A DNA stretch of 64,000 nt from Chitinophagaceae bacterium (GTDB lineage: Bacteria; Bacteroidota; Bacteroidia; Chitinophagales; Chitinophagaceae). The first letter of the stretch is position 1; each line of letters begins with the position of its first letter. Both the position numbers and the translations under genes were made by a program. Under the pieces are notes generated by a model that saw nothing but the letters and a program-made list of their open reading frames with translations, made no database searches and had not been told where the DNA came from. Location: contig JAMLGT010000012.1 of NCBI GenBank assembly GCA_023957755.1, forward strand, positions 1 through 64,000, given 5' to 3'. Positions 28,750 through 38,303 of this stretch are shown piece by piece.

Positions 28750-29910
28750 ATGATCAGAAACATTTTATTCTTTTTGTTGGTAAGCCTGGCCGGACTGAAA
28801 GGTTTCGCTCAGGATGAACAGACGATTCAAAAGACTTTTAACGTCGCTATTCTGGCTCCGCTTTATCTGGATTCTGCATTTACCGGAGGTACAGAAACTT
28901 CATTGCCCAGAGTGGTATTACCCGGACTTGATTTTGTACAGGGAGCTGAAATTGCACTGGATACCCTGAATACAGATGGTAAACAATTACGTGTCTCCAT
29001 TATAGACACGAAGGCTGAACCACGAAATATCGATTGGCAGTTAAAGTATGGCGGGCTTGATAAGATGGATATGATAATCGGCTCGGTGAGGGAGCCTGAA
29101 TACAGCAAACTCTCTGCATTTGCCACAATCAACCAGATTCCTTTTATTTCGGTGACCTATCCCAATGATGGTGGTATTAGGAACAACCCTTTTACTGTAA
29201 TTGTCAACAGTACGTTGAGGACACACGTAGAGGGTATTCATAGTTTCATTGTGCAACAGTATGGTACAGAACAAATAGTAATGTTTCGGCAGAAAGGTGA
29301 TAAGACTATTGAGAATTATTTTATGGCGGCCAATACGCTTCACGGCAGTCCCCTGCTAAAGGTGCGGTCGCTCGAAATAGACAGTATTACCCCGGCACAG
29401 TTAGGAATGCTTATTGATACGACGAAACCGGCAGTTATCATCGGAGCCAGTCTCAATCAGGATTTCGCACTTAATCTGGCAGATGCCTGTGCAGCATACA
29501 AAAATTATGGGAAGATAAAACTCATTGGAATGCCCAACTGGGAAGGGTTTCGCGGACTCTTTCAGAAAGACAGGTATTCAGGATTCCCTATTTATTTTTC
29601 AACACCCCATACAGATGCAGGACGGAATGTGTATGCTGATTACCTGGATAATATTTACTTTACGAGGTATAGAGCCAAGGCTTCGGATATGGCCTACAAA
29701 GGCTTTGAATCTGCCTTTTACTTTATCAATATCCTCACGCATTATCCGGGCGAAGTGCTGGAAAACCTTAACCATAAGGAGTTTGCCCCTTTTCACGACT
29801 TCAATTTTGTCGCTGACGATCTTGACAGAAATTCATTTACAGATTATTTCGAAAACAAGAGGATTTCTATTGTGCAGATTCTGAATGGTAAAGTAGTGGA
29901 GAAATGGTAG
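28750..29910 (+). CDS. Periplasmic binding protein type I-like protein (orphan ABC substrate-binding fold)
   Basis: Secreted protein of 386 residues with a signal peptide ending near GLKGFAQD (about 16-22). The rest follows the type 1 periplasmic-binding fold of amino-acid or branched-chain substrate proteins (FNVAILAPLYLDSAF at the start, LPGLDFVQGAEIALDTLN, DMIIGSVREPEYSKLSAFATINQIPFISVT). No permease or ATPase genes accompany it; it follows guaA after 22 bp. In many Bacteroidota the gene at this place also carries LysM repeats; none are visible here, so a wall-sensing rather than transport role is possible. Confidence 0.8.
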   Translation: MIRNILFFLLVSLAGLKGFAQDEQTIQKTFNVAILAPLYLDSAFTGGTETSLPRVVLPGLDFVQGAEIALDTLNTDGKQLRVSIIDTKAEPRNIDWQLKYGGLDKMDMIIGSVREPEYSKLSAFATINQIPFISVTYPNDGGIRNNPFTVIVNSTLRTHVEGIHSFIVQQYGTEQIVMFRQKGDKTIENYFMAANTLHGSPLLKVRSLEIDSITPAQLGMLIDTTKPAVIIGASLNQDFALNLADACAAYKNYGKIKLIGMPNWEGFRGLFQKDRYSGFPIYFSTPHTDAGRNVYADYLDNIYFTRYRAKASDMAYKGFESAFYFINILTHYPGEVLENLNHKEFAPFHDFNFVADDLDRNSFTDYFENKRISIVQILNGKVVEKW

Positions 29911-29916
29911 CGCTAT

Positions 29917-32244
29917 CTATTTAACTTCAAAATTTGTAGTTTGATAAATGGGCTTGCCATCCGCCGAGATGCCCTGCACTACGACAATGTATTTTCCTTT
30001 ATCATCACCGGTATAAAAATCGATTTTTCTGTTTGAGGCTGAATCAATCCTGATATCAGGATCCCAGAGCAGTAACTGCCTGAAGTCTGGAATACGACTC
30101 CTGATGTGCTCAGTGGAGGTGTAGTCTGCTTTAGGGAAACCAGTAGCTTGTTGCCATCCTATGAAATCCACAACTACATCGTTGGGATTTAGCTCAAATC
30201 CTTCGAAGTTATGGTTGTATGTGGTAAACGACAAGATACCCCCAAAGTCTTTCTTGTTGAGCAGGTATCTGTCGGCCACAATATCCAGCTTTCTGACTTT
30301 TAGCGGGTCATATGCAATGATTTTATTCATATCAAAAATAGGCACCCCGTCCAGTAAGACGAGTGGGGCTGCATTGGTAATCATATAATCTACGCCCATG
30401 TATTTTCCGAGATCAGTCAGTTGCCTGCTCAGCATCTGGAAGGAATAATCTTTCTGTTTGATTCTCACATTCACTTCCTGCACATATTCCCTCAGCACTT
30501 CTTCCATAGTGGTGAATCGTTTGAAGTTGTCCAGAAGGTAAGTTTTGTAAGGAGTACCAAAGAAGGGCGTACTGTCTCTTGCGGAAGCCGGCGACGTGGT
30601 GAAAATGCCTGCGTTGGAAAAGTTATGTTGTAGTACAATATTCTGGTGCATGGGTTCTATCGACTTCAGTATGCCCTGGGGTAAAGGAAGGTATGCAAAC
30701 TCCTGAGGCCGTTCTGTGGGTACAAATGACTTTGATAATGTGAGCTGCACCTTTCCCTGAAAAGCAGTATCAGTAGTCAGTATTAACTGATCATGGCCGT
30801 AGAGATTTCGGAGATTAAAGTACGCATTACCCTCACCGTCAGAAAAGCTTAATCTTGTTTGGGGTGTGGTGCCTAAAACAGATATATACACTGGAATTTC
30901 ACCCTCGGGTTTTCTACTTGCTTTATTCGTGACCTTTACCGTCAGGAAATGTCCGGCAAACTCAGGAGTGCTGACTTTCTGCCCATTGGGGCTACCTGAA
31001 CTGTTTTTCAGTACAATCAGATTATTTACGACTTCCGGGTGTGCGTCAATGAAGTCTCTGTCGATTGGTTCAGTCAGGGATGTGGCTAAATAGTCATCAA
31101 TGTGGATACTGCCAATAGGTAGCTCAGGTTGTTTGTACACTGCCACCGAAAGAGATGTAGGAAATTCCTGCTGCGTCTTTGGTTGTTCCAGGTTTATCTG
31201 CACATTGTTTCTGTGACTATATGATTTCTTATCTGTGCTAATGTGTAATGGTTGGGATTTAGCCGGTGCACGATAAATCCACTTATGATACTTTTCCTCT
31301 TTGAGAGAGTTATATAGCCTGATATCTGATACACCGTACGGAAGGGTAGTCTTGGGAATTGTGATGGTAGCTGTTTTCCTGTCTTGGGTAATGATGCCTG
31401 AATAGCTGATTTGACTCCCCTTGTGGATTATGAGATAAAGCGTTTCATTTCCTGAATGGTTAGTTTGGGTTTCCACCAGAAGATTGTCGTCGGATTCTTT
31501 TGTAGAGATATAGTAACCTTGGCCGGTAGTTACGGATAATTCCTTTTCAATGCCTTTTTCCTGATCGTTTGCGATTACAGCAAAATATTTCAGTCCGGCT
31601 TCAGGTACAAAACTGAATGATCCTGCCCCTGCATATTCAGGTCCGAATTTCAGCAGGGTATCACCAGATTCGTTTTTAAGGTATCCGTAAAAATTATTTC
31701 GGTTGCCATATCTGAATATCACATTGTTTTGAATACCACTTGTCAGCCTGCCATTTTCAGGCACTACACTGAAAGCGGAGATTGCACTTTGGAATGCCAG
31801 CGTATCCAGTGGCCGCAGGGTATTGATGATAGTTAACTGTTGCTCGAAGAAACCTTCCGGTGCGCTTTCCATCCAATAGGTATAAGCCCGTAACTTGTAG
31901 TAGCCTGAAGCAAATTGGTATGAAATGTTGAAAGAGCCTGTGCCCATACCTTCGCTTACCTTAATTCTGGCTTGCCATACAGGAATGTTCTCAGTATTTA
32001 AGAGTTCCACATATATTGTGGCACTGATGTCCTGTAATTGTTGTGTGTAACGGTTAAGTACATACGCTTTAAACCAGATTGTTTCACCAGCCACATAAAG
32101 AGATTTGTCAGTATGGAGAAATACGGTTTCAGCCATGAAATTCGCATTCCGGATGTTCGCTTCGATTTCAGAGAGTACCGGTTGTTGTGCTCCGGCTGCA
32201 ATTGATAGTGAAAATAATCCGATAAAAAGAAATAGTTTTCTCAT
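29917..32244 (-). CDS. Secreted protein with macroglobulin-like (MG2) and TonB-plug-like parts
   Basis: Predicted surface protein of 775 residues; signal peptide ends near AAGAQQP (about 16-22). The region from about 35 to 130 (ETVFLHTDKSLYVAGETIWFKAYVLN) resembles MG2 domains of alpha-2-macroglobulins. A middle part forms repeated beta domains. Near 650-720, PLVLLDGVPIFDMNKIIAYDP and FGGILSFTTYN resemble a TonB receptor plug, but no beta-barrel follows. It is the last gene of a four-gene operon with the TonB receptor and the DUF4249 lipoprotein. It probably is an accessory of that transport complex; the mechanism is not known. Confidence 0.8.
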   Translation of the reverse strand: MRKLFLFIGLFSLSIAAGAQQPVLSEIEANIRNANFMAETVFLHTDKSLYVAGETIWFKAYVLNRYTQQLQDISATIYVELLNTENIPVWQARIKVSEGMGTGSFNISYQFASGYYKLRAYTYWMESAPEGFFEQQLTIINTLRPLDTLAFQSAISAFSVVPENGRLTSGIQNNVIFRYGNRNNFYGYLKNESGDTLLKFGPEYAGAGSFSFVPEAGLKYFAVIANDQEKGIEKELSVTTGQGYYISTKESDDNLLVETQTNHSGNETLYLIIHKGSQISYSGIITQDRKTATITIPKTTLPYGVSDIRLYNSLKEEKYHKWIYRAPAKSQPLHISTDKKSYSHRNNVQINLEQPKTQQEFPTSLSVAVYKQPELPIGSIHIDDYLATSLTEPIDRDFIDAHPEVVNNLIVLKNSSGSPNGQKVSTPEFAGHFLTVKVTNKASRKPEGEIPVYISVLGTTPQTRLSFSDGEGNAYFNLRNLYGHDQLILTTDTAFQGKVQLTLSKSFVPTERPQEFAYLPLPQGILKSIEPMHQNIVLQHNFSNAGIFTTSPASARDSTPFFGTPYKTYLLDNFKRFTTMEEVLREYVQEVNVRIKQKDYSFQMLSRQLTDLGKYMGVDYMITNAAPLVLLDGVPIFDMNKIIAYDPLKVRKLDIVADRYLLNKKDFGGILSFTTYNHNFEGFELNPNDVVVDFIGWQQATGFPKADYTSTEHIRSRIPDFRQLLLWDPDIRIDSASNRKIDFYTGDDKGKYIVVVQGISADGKPIYQTTNFEVK

Positions 32245-32259
32245 GCTGCAAGGGTGTTA

Positions 32260-33396
32260 TTATGGCCAGAAAGAAGGTTTAATATTAGTGCCGAGAAGTG
32301 TACAATCTGTACAATAGTTGATAGCACTATTCCATCCTGTAATCTCCAGCCCACTCATTTCCGGAGAAAGTGGAATATAGCCCTGTGATCCGAAGTAGTA
32401 TGCAATACTGTCTTTCTTGTTGGGCACTACATAGGGCATGGGACATTCCTGTCTGTAATCCCAGGGAATTTTAATAAACTGCCGGGTTTTATAAGAAGCT
32501 CCGGCGCCTATGTAGCCTACGACCAAAGCGTCAGGATCATTCACGTCGTGGATATTACCTCTGATGTTACTTGGCTGCGGATCAAAAAGCGATCCCATAT
32601 TCTCTGTATTTTTTTTGAGTGCTGCGAGAAAGTTGAATCCAGCAGTGTCCAGCGCATACTGCTGTACCTGAATGCTGTAAAGCACACTCAGCCTGAAGTC
32701 TCCATGTGGAATACTGTTAATCTTAAATTCCCGGATTTCGTCTTTGGATAATTTTCCTGTGGAACTGATAAGTATTTCTTTTGAGAAGTCGGAGCGCCAG
32801 CAGGTGTAGATATCATCTGTTCGCTCTACCACTTTAGCAAGATCAAAATCGTATCGGTATTCAGATGCAAAGGTGGAGTGAAACTCCCATGTGTCATTCC
32901 ATTTCCAATGATAGAATGTGGTTTTGTTATTTGGGTCGTGGGTATTGACAAATATCTGTGCCCCCTCACCGGTTACCCTGTAGGATATGCTGTCTATTTC
33001 AGGAGATGCCTTATAGGTTACAAAATCCGATACATATTCTTTATTACCCTGAGGCGATATGACTCTTATCCTTACACGAAATTTTAAGGCAGGATTGTAG
33101 GAGTAGTTGCCTGTATATTTGCCATTTCCCACACCTGTAAGCGGGTAGTTTCCTCCATTGTCGTCTTCTACAATTACGGTAGCGTTGTTCACCGGTTCAG
33201 GCCTTGCCGTATCAAGTTGTGAGGCGATCCTTACTTTGCTGAGGTTGATTGCGGTTTCGTCTGCCCCGTCAATGTATCCTTCAACCACAAGCACATCTTT
33301 GTTTTCAGGATTCAATATCGGGTTATATGGATCCTTACATGATGCCCAGGTAAGTACAAGGATAATACAGTAAAAAAAATATCGTATTGTTTTCAT
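32260..33396 (-). CDS. DUF4249 domain lipoprotein
   Basis: Predicted outer-membrane lipoprotein of 378 residues. The signal MKTIRYFFYCIILVLTWASC ends with a lipobox cysteine at 20. The mature start KDPYNPILNPENKDVLVVEGYI and later YTGNYSY, DPNNKTTFYHWKW and YSIQVQQYALD are typical of DUF4249. The family is usually encoded next to TonB-dependent receptors and may be a substrate-capturing lid, analogous to SusD but unrelated in sequence. The start codon lies one base after the receptor stop, so the two are translationally linked. Confidence 0.9.
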   Translation of the reverse strand: MKTIRYFFYCIILVLTWASCKDPYNPILNPENKDVLVVEGYIDGADETAINLSKVRIASQLDTARPEPVNNATVIVEDDNGGNYPLTGVGNGKYTGNYSYNPALKFRVRIRVISPQGNKEYVSDFVTYKASPEIDSISYRVTGEGAQIFVNTHDPNNKTTFYHWKWNDTWEFHSTFASEYRYDFDLAKVVERTDDIYTCWRSDFSKEILISSTGKLSKDEIREFKINSIPHGDFRLSVLYSIQVQQYALDTAGFNFLAALKKNTENMGSLFDPQPSNIRGNIHDVNDPDALVVGYIGAGASYKTRQFIKIPWDYRQECPMPYVVPNKKDSIAYYFGSQGYIPLSPEMSGLEITGWNSAINYCTDCTLLGTNIKPSFWP

Positions 33397-33397
33397 G

Positions 33398-36163
33398 TCA
33401 GAAACGAATATTGAATGTGAGGAATGGGATCATAGTGCCAAATACGGATAACCGGTATCCCTGAATGCGGGCTCCCTCGGTGACAAAGTAGATAGAATAA
33501 GGATTTTTTCTTCCGGTCAGATTATATATGCCAATGGTCCAGAAATTATGTGTCTTCTGTTTGAGTTTATGGTTACCCTCTATGTTCATCGAGAAGTCGG
33601 CTCTGAAGTAATCCGGTATTCTGTAGGCATTCCGGTCTGAATACATTACTCTCGGCGCCCCTTCATAATCAAATACTCCAATGGGCAATGTGATAGGCCT
33701 CCCGGTGCTATAAGTAGCATTCAATGAAAGGCTGAATCTGTGAGAAATTTTATAATTGCCGGTGAATGAGATGTTATGTGGCTGATCAAAGTTAGCAGGG
33801 TAATACCCGCCTCCGTTAATCAGTTCTCCAGCAAGTGGGTCGTTTTGTTTCAGTAATGCACGGGAGAAATTGTAACTGAGCCATCCGTTCAGTTTTCCTG
33901 TAGGTTTTTTTACCAGGAATTCTACACCATAGGCCCTGCTTATTGTTTTGAATACATCTGTTTCCAGATGGTGGTTCATCAGCAATTGTGCGCCACTCTT
34001 GTAGTCCAGATAGTTATCAATCCATTTGTAATATGCTTCCAGTGAAGTTTCAATTGTATTGTTCTTAAAGTTTCTGTAAAAGCCAAGTGATACCTGCCTG
34101 CCTGACTGGGGTTTGATATGGGTGTCTGATAGTTTCCAGATATCTGTAGGAGTAACAGCGGCTGTATTTGAGATTTGATGGATAAACTGGTTGAGGGTAT
34201 TAAATGAAGCCTTCATTGAAGTCTTTTCGGTCAGCATATATCTGACGGAAGCCCGGATGTCAGGCCTGAGGTATGTTTTTATGAAGCTGCCTTTTCCATA
34301 TATTTCTGTCTTAATCAGATTTTCCATTATTACAGGCAACCCTGAAGCATATACGTTTACGTGCTGAGGCCCCAGATAATTAAAAATATTCAACCTTGCA
34401 CCTGCCTCTACCGATAGTCTTTCATTTACAGTGATATTATCTGAAAAATAAATAGCACTTTCAAGACCCTGCTCAGGCTGGAGCGAGTCAGCAAGATATA
34501 AAGAATGGTCCCAGGGAACAGCTCTTCCCGGACTGATTTTGTAGAGTTGGCTGCTCAATCCGAAGGAGAAGGCATGGCTATTGGACAGGAAGTAACTGAA
34601 ATCAAATTTTGTTTTATACTGATCAATCCGGTAGTCAATCGAAAAAGCCTGGGATGGTATGGTGCTGTCTTTATTGATATAGTCGTAGTGGTCCAGCCCG
34701 GCCAGTGCCACCATATAAAATCTTGAATTGAAATTATGTTTCCACTTGATATTGCCATTGTAATTCCTATACCGGTTTTGATTATACGCATCCAGGGCCA
34801 GTTTATCTTTGCTCAGGTATCCGTTAACATACCACTGGTTTTTCGAATTGGCTTTATGGCTTATATGAAAGGTGCCATCATAGAACGAGGCACTGCTCGA
34901 TTGATATTCTTTTGGAAGCAGGCTGAATAGCCAGTCAGAATAAGTGGAGCGCAGCCCGAGCGAGAAAGTTGTTTTGTCTTTATAAATAGGGCCATTGAGC
35001 GACATTTTGCCGGTGAGTAATCCAATGCCCAGGGAGCCGGTGAGTTTCCTGGTATTTCCATCGAGTGAGGTAATATCGAGTACACTGGAAATTCTTCCGC
35101 CGTACTGTGCCGGGATACTGCTCTTATATAAACTTACATTCCTGATAACATCCGGATCTATAGCTGAGAAGAAACCAAACAGATGGCTTGGATTATAAAT
35201 ATTTGCATCATTAAACAGAATCAGATTTTGGTCTGTCGCTCCTCCCCGCACATTCATCCCAGTACTCGCTTCACCAACCGACTTAACCCCGGGCAGGCTG
35301 AGGACAGCCCTTAATACATCTACTTCGCCCATCAGCGCAGGAATTTGTTTGATGGCGCTGATGCTTAGCCTTTCCAATCCCATTGTAGTACTCCGCACAT
35401 TGCGTTCCTTCTCAGGTTCTATCACTACCTCTTTCAGTTGGATGATCTTGAATTTCATATCCACATCCAGTTTGCCATCTGAAAGAAGTTCAACCTGCCG
35501 TCTTGTATCAAACATTCCGATGTACGAAAAATTGAGTGTGTGCCTGCCGGGAGGCAAGAGAAGTGAATAGTATCCAAATTGATCAGTAAGAATGCGGGTT
35601 TTAGTATTGTCCACATAAATTGAAACTCCTGACAACTCTTCGCCATTATCCTCGTTTTTTACATAGCCGGAGATGTTCACTCTGTTACCCGTCAATCCAC
35701 CACCGGGGTGGCCGATTTCAATAAGTTTATTTTCGATATTGGAGACAGGGGTATTTGTTACCTTTTCCTCAGCGCCCTGTTCCCCGGGTCTTGTTATAAT
35801 TTCTGCAAGATTTCCTGAAGTGTTTCCTTTAAGAAATCCATCAGTCAACTGTAGGGAAAGCGCATTGCCACGGGTAAGGAAAACCTGGTGTTCGGCACCT
35901 AACGAAAATTTATAATCAGTGCCTGCAAATAATCTATTCAGGAGCGACGAGAGATAAACTTTTGAAGCCTGCATAGTAAATTTTGCACTATCAAATTGTT
36001 TACTGTCATAGAAGAAATGATAATTGGTTTGTGATTCTATCTGCCTGACAACTTCGTCAATAGTGCTTTGGTCAAATCTTACTGTAATCTGTTCTTCCTG
36101 TTGCGACTGTGCACGGAGCGATATCAGCAAGGCTATAATAGGCAGTATAAGAAATTTTTTCAT
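33398..36163 (-). CDS. TonB-dependent receptor with STN and carboxypeptidase-like domains
   Basis: Outer-membrane transporter of 921 residues. After a signal peptide (ends near RAQSQQ), an STN domain covers about 27-95, then a carboxypeptidase regulatory-like beta domain at about 165-245 (VNISGYVKNEDNGEELSGVSIYV). The plug domain follows (EASTGMNVRGGATDQNLILFNDANIYNPSHLFGFFSAIDPD), then a long barrel ending in TMIPFLTFNIRF with a terminal aromatic. The STN domain suggests that it could signal to an anti-sigma factor, but no FecR/FecI gene is adjacent; a small secreted protein lies upstream instead. Substrate unknown. Confidence 0.93.
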   Translation of the reverse strand: MKKFLILPIIALLISLRAQSQQEEQITVRFDQSTIDEVVRQIESQTNYHFFYDSKQFDSAKFTMQASKVYLSSLLNRLFAGTDYKFSLGAEHQVFLTRGNALSLQLTDGFLKGNTSGNLAEIITRPGEQGAEEKVTNTPVSNIENKLIEIGHPGGGLTGNRVNISGYVKNEDNGEELSGVSIYVDNTKTRILTDQFGYYSLLLPPGRHTLNFSYIGMFDTRRQVELLSDGKLDVDMKFKIIQLKEVVIEPEKERNVRSTTMGLERLSISAIKQIPALMGEVDVLRAVLSLPGVKSVGEASTGMNVRGGATDQNLILFNDANIYNPSHLFGFFSAIDPDVIRNVSLYKSSIPAQYGGRISSVLDITSLDGNTRKLTGSLGIGLLTGKMSLNGPIYKDKTTFSLGLRSTYSDWLFSLLPKEYQSSSASFYDGTFHISHKANSKNQWYVNGYLSKDKLALDAYNQNRYRNYNGNIKWKHNFNSRFYMVALAGLDHYDYINKDSTIPSQAFSIDYRIDQYKTKFDFSYFLSNSHAFSFGLSSQLYKISPGRAVPWDHSLYLADSLQPEQGLESAIYFSDNITVNERLSVEAGARLNIFNYLGPQHVNVYASGLPVIMENLIKTEIYGKGSFIKTYLRPDIRASVRYMLTEKTSMKASFNTLNQFIHQISNTAAVTPTDIWKLSDTHIKPQSGRQVSLGFYRNFKNNTIETSLEAYYKWIDNYLDYKSGAQLLMNHHLETDVFKTISRAYGVEFLVKKPTGKLNGWLSYNFSRALLKQNDPLAGELINGGGYYPANFDQPHNISFTGNYKISHRFSLSLNATYSTGRPITLPIGVFDYEGAPRVMYSDRNAYRIPDYFRADFSMNIEGNHKLKQKTHNFWTIGIYNLTGRKNPYSIYFVTEGARIQGYRLSVFGTMIPFLTFNIRF

Positions 36164-36168
36164 AGCGT

Positions 36169-36879
36169 TCAGTTAGTTTTATCATATACAGCCGCTGCAA
36201 GAGTAAGGCATTCCTCAAAGTCTCTTCTCCAGCTCAGATTTTCTGAATTGACAGCTTTATTGATCTCTGATTGTTTGTTTGAAAAGACATTTAGCACTTC
36301 TCTTCTGTTTGTTACCTGATAAAAAAGGTTTTCTTTTTTTATGTAAAATTTGTGCTGAGGCCTCATAGCATACACAACCCTGCTTTCGCTGTTGCCATAA
36401 TTGGTGGTTACTTTTCTTCTTGCCCAAACCTGTATTTTCCCCCGATATACTGCATCGTAGAAGTCGGTATTGTGCAGGTTTGATTCCTTGTCTGCTTCCA
36501 TCCGTATGATGGTATGTCCGCTCAGGTGAAAGCTGTCCACCATATTATTTCTGAGTATTATTCTGGAGTATCCATTTTTACCCTGTATGAGTACGTAATT
36601 CTGAAGTATATCCCATTGAAGCCCCACGTTCTTATATAGAAGCCCATCATAAACGATCCAGCCTACCGCCAGCGAATCTGAAGCATAAAAGACACTACCT
36701 GTCTTCCGGTAATTTTGGGGTACATAGTCGGGCCCTGAAAAAATTTCTGCTGCAGCACCTATCTGTTTTACAAATAGATCGTTGATGGTCTCGCGCCGAT
36801 CAGGACTCTGTAAATCCTGTCCGGTGGCTACTGAAGAGATGAATGCAATAGCTATGCATAACAATAAATGTATTCTCAC
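36169..36879 (-). CDS. Small secreted protein encoded ahead of the TonB receptor
   Basis: Predicted secreted protein of 236 residues with a signal peptide ending near SVATGQD. The body is rich in beta-prone sequence (VGWIVYDGLLYKNVGLQWDILQNYVLIQG) and has a basic C-terminal part around KKENLFYQVTNRREVLNVF. I recognise no named family. It is the first gene of the operon and ends 5 bp before the receptor start, so it should act with the receptor. A role as an accessory or sensor is inferred from position only. Confidence 0.75.
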   Translation of the reverse strand: MRIHLLLCIAIAFISSVATGQDLQSPDRRETINDLFVKQIGAAAEIFSGPDYVPQNYRKTGSVFYASDSLAVGWIVYDGLLYKNVGLQWDILQNYVLIQGKNGYSRIILRNNMVDSFHLSGHTIIRMEADKESNLHNTDFYDAVYRGKIQVWARRKVTTNYGNSESRVVYAMRPQHKFYIKKENLFYQVTNRREVLNVFSNKQSEINKAVNSENLSWRRDFEECLTLAAAVYDKTN

Positions 36880-37025
36880 CTTGGTTTGAGGTTTAGTGTA
36901 TTCTTATAGCAATTTGCGAAGATAAGGTTAGATAAATTTATCATCTTCAACTATTTGTTCATATTGTGGCAGGACTGCTCGTTTTTTTTCTTTTACCTTT
37001 GGCGCAAATTATATTCATACGCTGC

Positions 37026-38291
37026 ATGAGGGTTTTAATTAAAAGCGCTTTACTATTTCACCCTTCGCATCCGCTCCACGGAAAAAAGACAGATATCCTA
37101 ATTGCGGATGGCATCATCCTCAGGATTGGAGATGCTATTGAAGATGATAGTGCACGGGTGGTATCGTCCGGCAATCTCTGCTTATCCGCCGGCTGGGTGG
37201 ACTGCTTCGCCAATTTCTGTGATCCCGGGGAGGAGTACAAAGAGACACTGGAGAGTGGTGCCAGGGCTGCTGCTGCAGGAGGATACACGGATGTAATGAT
37301 TGTTCCCAATACAACACCTGAAATTCAGAATAAGAGTCAGGTACAGTATGTGATAGAAAAATCGCGACCTACCCCCGTGAATATCCATCCGATTGGAGCC
37401 GTGACCATGAAAACAGCAGGGGAGCAACTGACTGAAATGTATGATATGGCTTCGTCAGGAGCAGTGGCTTTTTCTGACGGGCTAAAGCCCATCCAGTCAT
37501 CCGGCATAATGCAGAAAGCACTCGAGTACCTCCTTGCGATTAGGGGCGTACTAATTCAGCTTCCTGACGACAAGACCATCGGCACCCATGGGCAAATGAA
37601 TGAAGGGGTGGTTTCCACAAGGCTGGGCATGCAGGGCAAGCCCGCTCTTTCAGAAGAGCTGATGATAGCAAGGGATATTGAACTGGTACGATATACTCAA
37701 TCCAGTGTGCATTTCACGGGTGTATCCACCGCTAAGTCCATTGCACTTATTGATGCAGCAAAGAAAGAGGGGCTCAATGTCACCTGCTCCGTGACACCTT
37801 ATCATCTCTGCTTCTGCGATGAAGACCTGGCTGACTATGATACTACTCTTAAGGTGAACCCACCACTCAGAACTGCTGCGGACCGCGATGCGATCAGAGA
37901 GGCTGTGAAGAGTGGGGTAGTGGATTGCATTGCATCGCACCATCTTCCCCAGGATTATGACCATAAGGTTTGTGAGTTTGAAAAAGCTGCTTTCGGAATG
38001 GAAACGCTGGAGTCAGTTTTTGGTGCCATAAGGAGTGTGGGCATTAGTGCCGATCGGTTTGTAGAAATGCAGACACAAAGAGCAAGAGAGATTTTTGGAC
38101 TCAGTCCTGTTAAAATAAAGGAGGGGGCTAAGGCTGTGCTTACACTTTTTGATCCGGATTGTGAATATGTTTTTTCTGAATCAGATATTCAGTCAATGAG
38201 CAAAAACAACGGATTTGCCGGTAAAACATTAAAAGGAAAAGTAATTGGGATAATTAATAAGGACGGTCTATTTTTGTCTGATACCAAATAA
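37026..38291 (+). CDS. Dihydroorotase-like protein lacking the metal ligands (probable non-catalytic PyrC)
   Basis: Class I dihydroorotase fold, 421 residues. The ATG at 37026 starts MRVLIKSALLFH; an upstream GTG would add a hydrophobic tail of 20 residues and is rejected. Family motifs are recognisable but the ligand residues are changed: the DxHxHxRxPG site reads D59-C-F-A-N-F-C-D-P-G68, the HVST region reads FTGVST, and the TDHAPH region reads SHHLPQ. Inactive dihydroorotase-like partners of aspartate transcarbamoylase are known elsewhere, so a structural or regulatory role is likely. It leads a set with DUF4199 and two glycosyltransferases. Confidence 0.85.
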   Translation: MRVLIKSALLFHPSHPLHGKKTDILIADGIILRIGDAIEDDSARVVSSGNLCLSAGWVDCFANFCDPGEEYKETLESGARAAAAGGYTDVMIVPNTTPEIQNKSQVQYVIEKSRPTPVNIHPIGAVTMKTAGEQLTEMYDMASSGAVAFSDGLKPIQSSGIMQKALEYLLAIRGVLIQLPDDKTIGTHGQMNEGVVSTRLGMQGKPALSEELMIARDIELVRYTQSSVHFTGVSTAKSIALIDAAKKEGLNVTCSVTPYHLCFCDEDLADYDTTLKVNPPLRTAADRDAIREAVKSGVVDCIASHHLPQDYDHKVCEFEKAAFGMETLESVFGAIRSVGISADRFVEMQTQRAREIFGLSPVKIKEGAKAVLTLFDPDCEYVFSESDIQSMSKNNGFAGKTLKGKVIGIINKDGLFLSDTK

Positions 38292-38303
38292 ACCCTTATT
38301 GAA

